Shown here one piece after another: positions 24,953 through 33,416 of a stretch of 64,000 nucleotides of DNA. A program made the position numbers and the translations under genes. Position 1 is the first letter of the stretch, and each line of letters begins with the position of its first letter. Under the pieces are notes generated by a model. It did no database searches. It had not been told where the DNA came from and saw nothing but the letters and a program-made list of their open reading frames with translations. This DNA is from CAVZXS01 sp963779325 (GTDB lineage Bacteria; Bacteroidota; Bacteroidia; Chitinophagales; Chitinophagaceae), in assembly GCA_963779325.1 (NCBI GenBank), contig CAVZXS010000007.1:313027-377026 (forward strand), given 5' to 3'.

Positions 24953-25678
24953 ATGATAAATAAAGAAGCATACGAAGCAATAAAGAAAGAGTTGCTGCAA
25001 AAAAATGTAAAGCTGATTGCCGTTTCCAAAACAAAACCTGCAGAGGATATTCTTGAACTATATAATTTGGGGCAAAGAGATTTTGGAGAAAATTATGTAC
25101 AGGAATTGGCGGATAAGTATGAGCAATTGCCCAAAGATATTCGCTGGCATTTTATAGGTCACCTGCAAAGTAATAAAGTAAAATACATTGCGCCTTTTGT
25201 GCATTTGATACATGGGGTAGACAGCGAAAATTTATTAAAAGAAATAAATAAACAGGCGGTAAAGAACAACAGGGTAATTGATCTGCTGCTGCAGGTGCAT
25301 ATAGCGCAGGAAGAAACGAAGTTTGGATTTAGTGAAGAAGAGCTGGAAAATGTGCTGATGCGCAAATCCCGAAGCATCGGGACAAGTTATGAAAATGTGC
25401 AAGTAAAGGGATTGATGGGTATGGCAAGTTTTTCGGATGATTTAAATAAAGTAAGGAATGAGTTCAAGAGTTTGAAAGAGCTTTTCGATAAAGTAAGCCT
25501 CGCATTCGGCATTCAGCATTCCGCATTGAGCATTGAGCATTCGACACTCACTACTCACCATTCACCATTCACCGTTTTGAGCATGGGCATGAGCGGCGAT
25601 TATAAAATAGCAGTGGAAGAAGGAAGCACGATGGTACGAATAGGCAGTTTGATTTTTGGGGAGAGGGGGAAGAAATAA
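24953..25678 (+). CDS. YggS-family PLP homeostasis protein with two in-frame repeat inserts
   Basis: 241 residues. Fold-type III PLP-binding protein: LIAVSKTKP (PLP Lys), FGENYVQE, WHFIGHLQSNKVKYI, VKGLMGMA, LSMGMSGDYKIAVEEGSTMVRIG and IFG. It is involved in PLP homeostasis and is not known to be catalytic. Two stretches do not belong to the family: KSRSIGTSYE at about 139-146, encoded over a TCCCGA/TCGGGA palindrome (25367-25382), and a roughly 24-residue His/Ser/Thr-rich stretch at about 184-207, encoded by GCATTCAGCATT/CTCACCATTCACC simple repeats (25503-25576). Both keep the frame open. Confidence 0.9.
   Translation: MINKEAYEAIKKELLQKNVKLIAVSKTKPAEDILELYNLGQRDFGENYVQELADKYEQLPKDIRWHFIGHLQSNKVKYIAPFVHLIHGVDSENLLKEINKQAVKNNRVIDLLLQVHIAQEETKFGFSEEELENVLMRKSRSIGTSYENVQVKGLMGMASFSDDLNKVRNEFKSLKELFDKVSLAFGIQHSALSIEHSTLTTHHSPFTVLSMGMSGDYKIAVEEGSTMVRIGSLIFGERGKK
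25503..25576. repeat. simple repeat inserted within the YggS gene
   Basis: GCATT-type units (GGCATTCAGCATT, GCATTGAGCATTGAGCATT) are followed by CTCACTACTCACCATTCACC. The same units appear between genes at 23205 (reverse complement) and 26405, so an intergenic repeat type seems to have landed in a coding sequence in frame. Confidence 0.7.
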
Positions 25679-25728
25679 CTATTGATTAATGTATTAGGTG
25701 GGTTAACTTAAAAATTTATTTTAGAAAA

Positions 25729-26388
25729 ATGAAATGGTTTAAAATCGAAGACTACAAGACAAGCCAGATATTGCTGGTAATAGTTATTATTATAATGGTA
25801 TTGCCGTTTTTTCTGAATCTTCCCGCAGTTAATAAACACTTTGATTTTTCAAAGTCTGGTCAAATTGGCGATACTATTGGCGGAGTCACCGCGCCATTTA
25901 TTAATGGACTTGCAGCGATTTTAGTTTTTATTGCTTTTAAGGCTCAAATAAAAGCCAATGAAATTTTTAAAAGCCAAGAAAGGACGAGGATAATTCTGGA
26001 ACAAATTGCGTTAATTCAGGAGGACAAACTTGATGTGATACCGATTATTGTTTCATTAACTAGAGGTTCTATGCAACATATAAAAACTTCGCTCCAAGAC
26101 TATATGCTAATCGCTATGAACAAGATAATATATTTTACAACTGAAGTTCACTTAGCTTATGAATTGATTGAAGAATTCGAAGGTGAAAAAAATTTCCTTT
26201 ACAGAAAGCTTTATTATTTATATGTTACACGATATAAAGAATCGCTTTCGTCTCTTAAAATTGAATTAGCGAAAATAGATTCTGTTCATAATGACTATCA
26301 GAAATATGTGACAGAACTTTGTTCAGACATTGATTATTTAAATAATAACCTCGCTGATGTGAATAAATATGGAAAAAAGCAGAAATAG
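25729..26388 (+). CDS. two-helix membrane protein, putative phage abortive-infection (PutAbiC-like) type
   Basis: 219 residues. The first helix is at about 13-30, then a short loop with SKSGQIGDTIGGVTAPF (residues 42-57) leads into a second helix (about 58-71). The rest is a cytoplasmic helical region of about 145 residues. The G-x-x-GDxxGGxxxP motif at the foot of helix 2 is characteristic of the 'putative phage abortive infection' membrane-protein family and relatives. Function is inferred from the motif only. Low GC and the flanking simple repeats suggest an accessory gene. Confidence 0.55.
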   Translation: MKWFKIEDYKTSQILLVIVIIIMVLPFFLNLPAVNKHFDFSKSGQIGDTIGGVTAPFINGLAAILVFIAFKAQIKANEIFKSQERTRIILEQIALIQEDKLDVIPIIVSLTRGSMQHIKTSLQDYMLIAMNKIIYFTTEVHLAYELIEEFEGEKNFLYRKLYYLYVTRYKESLSSLKIELAKIDSVHNDYQKYVTELCSDIDYLNNNLADVNKYGKKQK

Positions 26389-26442
26389 AAATTTATTTAT
26401 GTATTTATTACTTATAACTCACCACTTACAACTCACTACTGC

Positions 26443-26985
26443 CTACACCGACTCCCCCTTCTTCCACTGCTCCCTTCTCTTTTTAAAATAGCTGTCCAAT
26501 AAAACTAAGCCAAGTATAATATTTATCATCATAAAGCCGGTAACATAGCTGTTATTAAAAAATTTGCTAAGGTCAATTTTACTAAGGTCAAAGGGCAGTT
26601 TACTGTCGCCGCTGCCTGCACTCCAGTCCATTTGCCCGAAACCGTAGATAAGAAAACCTGTAATAAGTGTGATAAAGAAAATGCCGATGCCGCGTATAAT
26701 ATTTTTGTTAATATATTTTTTGCCGGCAGGCGCTATGTACAGCCTGTTTATTTCTTCCATTACATTTTTTGTAAAACGCATGGAGGGTTCTTCCAGCTCG
26801 CCGGCGGTAAGCAAACTGTTTATTTCAAACAGTTCCTTGTATTTGTTTTTCCATTCGGCATTACCGGCTATTAGTTTTTCAATAACCGTTTTCTCCGCGG
26901 CGGAACTTGTACCGTCAATATAATCCCACAGGCGCTGTTCTATGCCGCTGTTGTCGAAATTGGAGTTATCGTTTTCTTTGTTCAT
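26443..26985 (-). CDS. membrane anti-sigma factor
   Basis: 180 residues. The cytoplasmic N-terminus (about 15-75) has the anti-sigma/zinc-finger-like helical pattern (LWDYIDGTSSAAEKTVIEKLI) without a clear HCC motif. Two transmembrane helices are at about 98-115 and 148-165. It sits directly downstream of an ECF sigma gene on the same strand and is the expected membrane-bound inhibitor of it. Confidence 0.75.
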   Translation of the reverse strand: MNKENDNSNFDNSGIEQRLWDYIDGTSSAAEKTVIEKLIAGNAEWKNKYKELFEINSLLTAGELEEPSMRFTKNVMEEINRLYIAPAGKKYINKNIIRGIGIFFITLITGFLIYGFGQMDWSAGSGDSKLPFDLSKIDLSKFFNNSYVTGFMMINIILGLVLLDSYFKKRREQWKKGESV

Positions 26986-26997
26986 ATAAATTAGTTT

Positions 26998-27062
26998 TAT
27001 AAAATGTAGCTGTGAGCTGCGAGCAAATACTCAAAGCTCAAAGCTCATAGCTCGAAGCTTCT
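26998..27062. repeat. AGCTCAAAGCTCAT-type simple repeat
   Basis: AGCTCAAAGCTCATAGCTCG and flanking GAGCTGCGAGC form an irregular simple-repeat tract between the sigma and anti-sigma genes. Confidence 0.55.
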
Positions 27063-27068
27063 TATAAT

Positions 27069-27647
27069 TCAAATATCTCTCACTTCCTCTTTAAAATGTT
27101 TTTCCATCTTTTCTTTCAATCGTTGTCGTGCACGGTGCAATCTTACTTTTACAGTATTGGGCTCTGCTCCCAAAATGTTCGCAATCTCATCTAATGATTG
27201 TTCGCATTTATAAAATAACGTAATCACCTGTGCATCATCCGGGCTTAAAAGCGCTATAGCTTCATTCACCATATTCCTCCGGCTTTTTGTTTCTATTTGG
27301 TTGGCCGTATAACCTGAATCCATATTATCCGCCGTCGCAAAAATATTTTCATTATCTAACGAATGTATTTCAACTTTTTTCTTTCGTAGAAAACTGATAC
27401 AGGTATTATTGACAATGGTGTACAGCCAGGTGCTGAATTTCGAATTGCCCTTAAAATCAGCTAAGTAGCGATATGCTTTTATAAATACATCCTGCGCTAC
27501 TTCCTCCGCTTCCTCCCTGCTTTTTATAAAACGCAATACCAGTGTAAACACATAGCCACGGTGCCTGTTTACCAGTTCCGCATACGCCTGCTGATTGCCT
27601 TTCAGGACAAGGCTGATTATTTCACTGTCCGTAGTTCCGGTGTGCAT
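27069..27647 (-). CDS. ECF RNA polymerase sigma factor
   Basis: 192 residues. Sigma2 region LVLRFIKSREEAEEVAQDVFIKAY and STWLYTIVNNTCISFLRKKK; sigma4 region LSPDDAQVITLFYKCEQSLDEIA with the recognition helix EPNTVKVRLHRARQRLKEKM. It directs RNA polymerase to a specific regulon and is probably held inactive by the downstream anti-sigma protein. The signal is unknown. Confidence 0.92.
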   Translation of the reverse strand: MHTGTTDSEIISLVLKGNQQAYAELVNRHRGYVFTLVLRFIKSREEAEEVAQDVFIKAYRYLADFKGNSKFSTWLYTIVNNTCISFLRKKKVEIHSLDNENIFATADNMDSGYTANQIETKSRRNMVNEAIALLSPDDAQVITLFYKCEQSLDEIANILGAEPNTVKVRLHRARQRLKEKMEKHFKEEVRDI

Positions 27648-27895
27648 GATTAAGGATAAGACTACTTAAAGTTACGGCAGGTTACAGTATGTTGAGTAAA
27701 GGGGGAGACAAAGGGAATTATAAATTATGAATTATAAATTATTAATTAGCCTGTAACCTGATCTCCCGGTGCGTAGTCTTAGTTTATGTACACGGTTTTG
27801 AGGCAAAAGTTTTTTTAAAAAGCTGTAACCCGGCTTACAAACCGGTAGTCAAAGAACAAAAGAAACTAATTTAAATAAAAATAAAATCTACAATT

Positions 27896-28270
27896 ATGCA
27901 CGCAGGAGAAGTACTCATCCCGATCACATTGTTTATCAGTTTTGCCGCTCTGATATTTGGCATTGTATATATGAGAACCCGCCAGAACCTGGCGATGATA
28001 GAAAAGGGGATGAACCCCAAGACCAGGGAAAACCGCCCGGCGCCTTTTACAAGCTTAAAATGGGGCTTGGTAGGAATTGGCTGTGGTACAGGATTGTTAC
28101 TTGCCTATCTTATTGACGAGTTTGCTATCGGCCACAATACAGGTCGTCATCATGATAACCCGGCTATTTATTTCAGCTTAATAGGTATTGGCGGCGGTAT
28201 TGGCCTCGTAATTTCTTATATGATAGAAAAAAAGCATTGGCTGGATAAGCAGAGTGGTAGTAAAGATTAA
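27896..28270 (+). CDS. DUF6249-type membrane protein
   Basis: 124 residues. Three hydrophobic helices: about 7-25 (IPITLFISFAALIFGIVYM), 53-70 and 89-106. There is a cytoplasmic RTRQNLAMIEKGMNP segment after the first helix, a pattern typical of DUF6249 proteins that commonly sit beside ECF sigma/anti-sigma pairs in Bacteroidota. It is divergent from the sigma gene. Role unknown. Confidence 0.65.
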   Translation: MHAGEVLIPITLFISFAALIFGIVYMRTRQNLAMIEKGMNPKTRENRPAPFTSLKWGLVGIGCGTGLLLAYLIDEFAIGHNTGRHHDNPAIYFSLIGIGGGIGLVISYMIEKKHWLDKQSGSKD

Positions 28271-28388
28271 TAGTATTTAGTATATAGTATTTAGAGTATA
28301 TAAGGTATGTAAAGGTCAAAATTTCCGTACACTATATACTCTTCTTACTTTATATACTATATTTACTTTTTTTGACTTTTACCTTTTG
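28271..28388. repeat. TAGTATTTAGTATATAG simple repeat with inverted partner
   Basis: TAGTATTTAGTATATAGTAT at the left and ACTTTATATACTATATTTAC at the right are roughly inverted, so the whole 118-base gap can fold as a loose AT-rich hairpin between convergent genes. Confidence 0.55.
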
Positions 28389-28390
28389 AC

Positions 28391-29980
28391 TTACTTCACC
28401 AATTCTTCCAAGGCTTTTTTCACTATGGTATCATCGGCGTTTATTACTTCATAAAAACCACTGCTGCGCCACTTGGTTCTTGCCATATTCGATTTAAGGC
28501 TTTTAATAACCTGCTCTTTATCTTTTGTGTTCAGGCTTTTGAGGTTTACGGAATCTTTGGCGGCAAAGGCAGATAAACGGTCAAATGCATTATTGATATC
28601 GCCGTATTTATTTATAAAATCGGCAGGGGTTTTATAATTGTTGAACATAGATAAATTAGCGAGGTAATATTTATAAACAAACCTGTTTAAAATACCTGCG
28701 GTAAAAAGCTTTCGCACATTGCCGTTTATTTTACCCGTGTCAATAGATACAAATACATCGGGCATGATGCCGCCGCCGTCATACAATTTTTTATGCCCTT
28801 CGGTTTCGTATACTTTACCGTTTTGTACTTTGTTGCTGTCGGCATATTGCAGTTCGCCGTCGCTTACTCTTTTCCACAGTTCATCCATATATACTTTCTT
28901 TCCTTTATCGTAGGGGCGTTGAATACTTCTTCCGAGCGGTGTATAGTAGCGGGCCGTTACCAATCGCAATGCCGAGCCGTCACTTAAATTAAATTGTTCC
29001 TGCACCAATCCTTTACCAAAAGTTCTTCGGCCAACAATCGTTGCCCGGTCCCAATCCTGCAAGGCGCCGGTGAGTACTTCGCTGGCGCTGGCGCTTAATT
29101 CATCTACCAATACAATCAGTTTTCCTTTTTCAAAAAGCCCCGGACGTTTACACCGATATTCAATCTTGGGCGAATTTTTTCCTTCAGTATACACAATCAA
29201 ACGACTGCCTTCCAAAAATTCATCGGCAATTTCTACGGCTTCTTTCATCAGTCCGCCGCCATTACCTCTAAGATCCAACACTAACTTTTGCAAACCTTCT
29301 TTTTGCAAATTCTCTAAGCTGCGCATAAACTCTTCGTAAGTACTCTCCGAAAATTTATTTAATCGTATATAGCCGCTTGTTTTATCCAGCATATAAGCCG
29401 CATCTACCGATGGCACGGGTATTACACCGCGTATTACTTTTAGCGACTGTTGTTTTTCCTGTCGCAGTACAGTTAGGTTTACAGCAGAACCCCGTTCTCC
29501 TTTTATTAATTTTTTTACATCTTCCGACTCAATATTTTTATTGGTAATAACAGAATCGTTTACTTTTAAAATTTTATCACCTACTGCCAATCCGGCTTTA
29601 TCGCTGGGGCCGCCGGCCAATACGTTTACAATATTTACCGTATCATCAAAAATGTTGAACTCAACGCCAATGCCTTCAAAGTTCCCCTTCAAATCTTCGT
29701 TTACTTCCTGCAGGTTGATGGCGGGTATAAATATGGAATGCGGGTCCAGTTCAGCCATCATTTGTTCTATGGCTCCGTTTTGCAGCGAGTCGATGGGCAC
29801 TTTATCTACGTATTTAAGCCTGATGAGGTCAATGGCTTCCTGTAGTGCGGTACGTGTATCTTTTTTTAAAAAACTTTTGCCGCCTGTTTGTTCATGCAGC
29901 TTGTATCCGAAAAACATTCCCGCTATCATTACCACCGAAAAAATAAGGGGCAGCCATACTTGTAATTTTTTATTTACCAT
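28391..29980 (-). CDS. S41 C-terminal processing peptidase
   Basis: 529 residues. An N-terminal transmembrane anchor (about 9-27) is followed by a PDZ domain (VNVLAGGPSDKAGLAVGDKIL) and the S41 tail-specific protease domain: LVLDLRGNGGG, ELSASASEVLTGALQDWD with the catalytic Ser (about 298) and RRTFGKGLVQ with the Lys (about 323). A periplasmic protease acting on C-termini of envelope proteins. Confidence 0.92.
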   Translation of the reverse strand: MVNKKLQVWLPLIFSVVMIAGMFFGYKLHEQTGGKSFLKKDTRTALQEAIDLIRLKYVDKVPIDSLQNGAIEQMMAELDPHSIFIPAINLQEVNEDLKGNFEGIGVEFNIFDDTVNIVNVLAGGPSDKAGLAVGDKILKVNDSVITNKNIESEDVKKLIKGERGSAVNLTVLRQEKQQSLKVIRGVIPVPSVDAAYMLDKTSGYIRLNKFSESTYEEFMRSLENLQKEGLQKLVLDLRGNGGGLMKEAVEIADEFLEGSRLIVYTEGKNSPKIEYRCKRPGLFEKGKLIVLVDELSASASEVLTGALQDWDRATIVGRRTFGKGLVQEQFNLSDGSALRLVTARYYTPLGRSIQRPYDKGKKVYMDELWKRVSDGELQYADSNKVQNGKVYETEGHKKLYDGGGIMPDVFVSIDTGKINGNVRKLFTAGILNRFVYKYYLANLSMFNNYKTPADFINKYGDINNAFDRLSAFAAKDSVNLKSLNTKDKEQVIKSLKSNMARTKWRSSGFYEVINADDTIVKKALEELVK

Positions 29981-30126
29981 TGTATACGTATTCTTTGTAA
30001 TTTAAGCGCAAAATAAGAAAGTTTATTGCAAAGCAATCTCTTTAAGTTGGTTTATAATAAATGATTTAAGTTAATAATACCGGAATTACTAAACATCGAC
30101 TATGAGTCGGCTATAAAAACACAACC

Positions 30127-30966
30127 ATGCCAATTAAACTTATTGCAGACAGCGGAGCTACAAAAGCCGAATGGTGTCTTTTGCAAAACGGAAAAAAGAA
30201 AACTGTTTTTACCGCCGGCATCAGTCCGTATTTTCTCAGTACGGTACAAATAAAAGATTTACTGCAAAAAGAATTAGTACCCAAGCTAAAAAATATACAG
30301 GTAGATGAAGTGCATTACTACGGTACCGGTTGTGCAAGCCCCGCAAATGCATTGTCTGTAAAGAAAGCTATACAACAAAGTTTCAGCAAAGCCAAAGTAA
30401 GTGTAACCCACGATTTGATGGGGGCGGCCCGTGCTTTATGCGGCGATAAAAAAGGTATTGCCAGTATATTGGGCACCGGCAGCAACTCCTGCTATTATAA
30501 CGGTAAAAAAATAATTAAGAACAGCCCCGGCCTTGGTTATGTATTAGGCGATGAAGGCAGCGGAGCTTACTTGGGTAAAAAAGTTATTCAACATTATTTA
30601 TATAAAACCTTTGATGAAGAACTGGAACTTAAATTCATCTCGAAGTACAATACCAACAGTTTAGAAATATTGGAAAATGTATATAAGAAACCTTTGCCCA
30701 ATCGCTACCTGGCGGGCTTCGCCGTTTTTTTGGCGGAAAACCGCGGGCATTATATGATTGAGAATATTATTGAGGACGGGCTGAATGATTTTTTTTATAC
30801 GCATTTATGTAAATACGGAGAAAGTTGGCGAATGCCGATTAGTTTTGCGGGCAGTATCGCATTTGGTTTTCAAGATGTATTGAAAGAACTTTGCAAAGGC
30901 TATGAATTTGATCTCGGGAAAATTTTAAAGAACCCCATGGAAGGATTAATTGAATATCACCAATAA
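30127..30966 (+). CDS. BadF/BadG-type N-acetylglucosamine kinase-like protein
   Basis: 279 residues of the ASKHA sugar-kinase superfamily: phosphate-1 motif LIADSGATKAEW, phosphate-2 ASILGTGSNSCYY, and YVLGDEGSGAYLG. Relatives phosphorylate GlcNAc or MurNAc. It lies 77 bases upstream of murQ on the same strand, so a role as an amino-sugar kinase in cell-wall recycling (MurK-like) is the most likely reading. Confidence 0.85.
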   Translation: MPIKLIADSGATKAEWCLLQNGKKKTVFTAGISPYFLSTVQIKDLLQKELVPKLKNIQVDEVHYYGTGCASPANALSVKKAIQQSFSKAKVSVTHDLMGAARALCGDKKGIASILGTGSNSCYYNGKKIIKNSPGLGYVLGDEGSGAYLGKKVIQHYLYKTFDEELELKFISKYNTNSLEILENVYKKPLPNRYLAGFAVFLAENRGHYMIENIIEDGLNDFFYTHLCKYGESWRMPISFAGSIAFGFQDVLKELCKGYEFDLGKILKNPMEGLIEYHQ

Positions 30967-31043
30967 AAAAATACGGTAAAAGAACGGGTAAGATTATCTC
31001 TTTATAATTCCTTATCGTATTTTGTAAAAATAAATTTACTGCA

Positions 31044-31865
31044 ATGAATGAATTTGAGAAAATAACGGAAAGACCCAGTAAGTACCGCCACCTGGAGAAA
31101 ATGTCGGTGAATGAATTATTAGTAAATATTAACCGGGAAGATAAAACGGTAGCCGATGCGGTGGAAAAAGTAATTCCCGACATTGAAAAATTAATAGAAG
31201 CCGTCAGTGATAAAATGTTGGCCGGCGGCCGTTTGTTTTATGTAGGAGCAGGCACCAGCGGCCGTTTGGGTATTGTAGATGCCAGTGAGTGTCCGCCTAC
31301 CTACGGCGTACCTTACGGATTGGTAGTAGGTGTTATTGCCGGTGGCGAAAAAGCCATTACCGAATCAGTAGAGAATGCGGAAGACAGTAAGGAAGAAGGT
31401 TGGAAGGATTTGGTAAAGCATAATGTGAGCGATAAAGATGTAGTAATAGGTTTAGCGGCAAGCGGTACTACGCCGTATGTCATAGGTGCGTTGGAAGCAT
31501 GCAGGAAAAGAGGAATTGTAACCGGCAGTATTACGAATAACCCCGGCTCGCCGTTAACACAGGTAGCCGATTATCCCGTCGCTATTGAAGTAGGCCCCGA
31601 GTTTGTAACGGGCAGTACGCGTATGAAAAGCGGTACCTCTCAAAAATTAGTATTGAATATGATTTCTACCGCCGTAATGATACAATTGGGCAGGGTAGAA
31701 GATAACAAAATGGTAAACATGCAGCTCAGCAATGATAAGTTGGTTGACCGCGGTGTACGGATGCTGATGGAAAAATTAAAGATGGATAATTATGAAAAAG
31801 CTAAAGAAACTTTGTTGAAATTCGGCACCGTGAAAAAAGCAATGGAGAACCATGCACAATATTGA
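31044..31865 (+). CDS. murQ: N-acetylmuramic acid 6-phosphate etherase
   Basis: 273 residues. SIS-domain fold with GAGTSGRLGIVDASECPPTYG, GLAASGTTPYVIGAL, TNNPGSPL and GSTRMKSGTSQKLVLNM. It cleaves the lactyl ether of MurNAc-6-P to give GlcNAc-6-P in peptidoglycan recycling. It forms an operon with the preceding kinase, and its 3' end overlaps the next gene by 14 bases. Confidence 0.95.
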   Translation: MNEFEKITERPSKYRHLEKMSVNELLVNINREDKTVADAVEKVIPDIEKLIEAVSDKMLAGGRLFYVGAGTSGRLGIVDASECPPTYGVPYGLVVGVIAGGEKAITESVENAEDSKEEGWKDLVKHNVSDKDVVIGLAASGTTPYVIGALEACRKRGIVTGSITNNPGSPLTQVADYPVAIEVGPEFVTGSTRMKSGTSQKLVLNMISTAVMIQLGRVEDNKMVNMQLSNDKLVDRGVRMLMEKLKMDNYEKAKETLLKFGTVKKAMENHAQY

Positions 31866-32418
31866 ACCTTTTTATAATTGGCGCCATATTTATACAAGCG
31901 AAGAAGATGAACGTTCGCCTTTTTACGGGCAGGTTTATTCTGAATTTCAATTCACCAATACGGTTTATAACTATTATATACACCCCCAGTGGGATGAGTT
32001 TGGCAGCCGTACGCTTTACTTAAAAGTATTGATGGCCGATTACGAAGAGAAATATATTGTGGTTGAATTATTGGGCGAATGGAACGACGCTATAGAAAAC
32101 GATATAATGGAACTGAAGCGGGAAGTGATGGATAAATTTATGGCGGAGGGCATTTATAAATTTATCTTAATCACCGAAAATGTATTGAACTACCACAGCA
32201 GCGAAGCTGATTATTACCAGGAATGGTTTGAAGAAGTAACCGATGAAGGCGGCTGGATAGTGAGCCTGAATATGCCGGAACAAACCAAGCATGATTTTAC
32301 CAAAGCCAAGTTGAATTATTATGTAGAACTGATGGAGTTGGATAACTGGCGGGTGTATAAGCCGTTTCATTTGTTTAAAAAAATTGATGAGCAGCTTACG
32401 AAAAGGATAAAAGAGTGA
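31852..32418 (+). CDS. hypothetical protein in the murQ operon
   Basis: 188 residues, soluble, rich in aromatic and acidic residues (FYNWRHIYTSEEDERSPFYG, VVELLGEWNDAIENDIMELK, YKPFHLFKKIDEQL). No signal peptide. Its start overlaps murQ (31852-31865), indicating translational coupling. No family recognised with confidence; related proteins of this size are widespread in Bacteroidota as 'hypothetical'. Confidence 0.65.
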   Translation: MHNIEPFYNWRHIYTSEEDERSPFYGQVYSEFQFTNTVYNYYIHPQWDEFGSRTLYLKVLMADYEEKYIVVELLGEWNDAIENDIMELKREVMDKFMAEGIYKFILITENVLNYHSSEADYYQEWFEEVTDEGGWIVSLNMPEQTKHDFTKAKLNYYVELMELDNWRVYKPFHLFKKIDEQLTKRIKE

Positions 32419-32512
32419 ACGATGGAATTTGAGAAGGGTATTTTTCGGGCCTGTTCGAAGAACTTTGTCCAAGATTATTTGTTTAAAAAGATATAATCCG
32501 GCGTTTCGATGT

Positions 32513-32520
32513 TATTTTTG
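32513..32520 (+). promoter_or_regulatory. -7 element of the sdh operon
   Basis: TATTTTTG matches TAnnTTTG 33 bases before the sdhC ATG. The -33 element is not clear. Confidence 0.45.
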
Positions 32521-32552
32521 CCGCACATTTTACAACCACATAGTCTGCGTAT

Positions 32553-33242
32553 ATGAATTGGATACAACTGTTTACATCTTCCGTAGGAAAAAAAATAGTA
32601 ATGGCATTGACCGGATTGTTTTTGATAACATTCCTTATTGTGCATGCGGGTATTAACGCCTGTATATGGGCCAATGACGGCGGTGTAATGTTTAACAAAG
32701 CGGCTCATTTTATGGGCAGCACCGTTGTTATTCGTGTGATGGAGATTGGTCTTTTCCTCGGTATCTTTTTGCATATCATACAAGGATATATGCTGGAGTA
32801 TCAAAACCGCAGCAAAAGGAAAATAGGTTACAATGTAAACTTAGGTAGCAAGGGCAGCAAATGGTACAGTCGCAGCATGGGGCTTTTGGGAACCATACTA
32901 TTAATATTCTTTATTATTCACTGGTATCATTTCTGGATTCCATCACGGTTCACCGGTGTACCCGGGCCCGAGATGGAATTGGAAGGCGGTAAACACGTTC
33001 ATAACGTATTTGCATTGATGCAAATAACTTTTCAGGAATTGTGGGTAGTGATTGTGTATGTGTTGGCTTGCTTCTCTTTGTGCTGGCATTTAATTCATGG
33101 TTTTCAGAGTGCATTCAGAACAGTAGGTGTAAGCAATCAGAAATATGTGGGGCTGGTAAAAAATATTGGTATCGGTTATGCTGTAATTATTTCATTGGCA
33201 TTTGCCATGATGCCGGTAAGTATGTATTTGGGATGGGTGTAA
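32553..33242 (+). CDS. sdhC: succinate dehydrogenase cytochrome b subunit
   Basis: 229 residues, five membrane helices, of the Bacteroidota type-B cytochrome b558 family (single membrane subunit, no sdhD). Early helix IVMALTGLFLITFLIVHAG, later HIIQGY, IIHWYHFW and CWHLIHGFQSAF provide candidate haem-ligand His residues. It carries electrons from SdhB to menaquinone. It is the first gene of sdhCAB. Confidence 0.93.
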   Translation: MNWIQLFTSSVGKKIVMALTGLFLITFLIVHAGINACIWANDGGVMFNKAAHFMGSTVVIRVMEIGLFLGIFLHIIQGYMLEYQNRSKRKIGYNVNLGSKGSKWYSRSMGLLGTILLIFFIIHWYHFWIPSRFTGVPGPEMELEGGKHVHNVFALMQITFQELWVVIVYVLACFSLCWHLIHGFQSAFRTVGVSNQKYVGLVKNIGIGYAVIISLAFAMMPVSMYLGWV

Positions 33243-33348
33243 CCCCTTGTCCCCCTAAAGGGGGCTTGCCGGAACACAAAACAACTTATTTGAAGATGTT
33301 GACAAACCCCGAAGGTCTGCCCGACTAAGTCATTCAGGCGGGGGTTAA
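33243..33348. repeat. palindromic repeat pair between sdhC and sdhA
   Basis: CCCCCTAAAGGGGG and a second CCCCG...CGGGGG arm pair (33306-33346) form two stem-loops in the 170-base gap. They resemble the dispersed CCCCTAAAGGGG repeats of Bacteroidota and may affect mRNA processing within the operon. Confidence 0.6.
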
Positions 33349-33416
33349 ATGTTAATAGCTCCGGGAAAACGCGGAGAAAGAAATAAAAATCTTTTCAATC
33401 ATTGTAATAAGTGATT

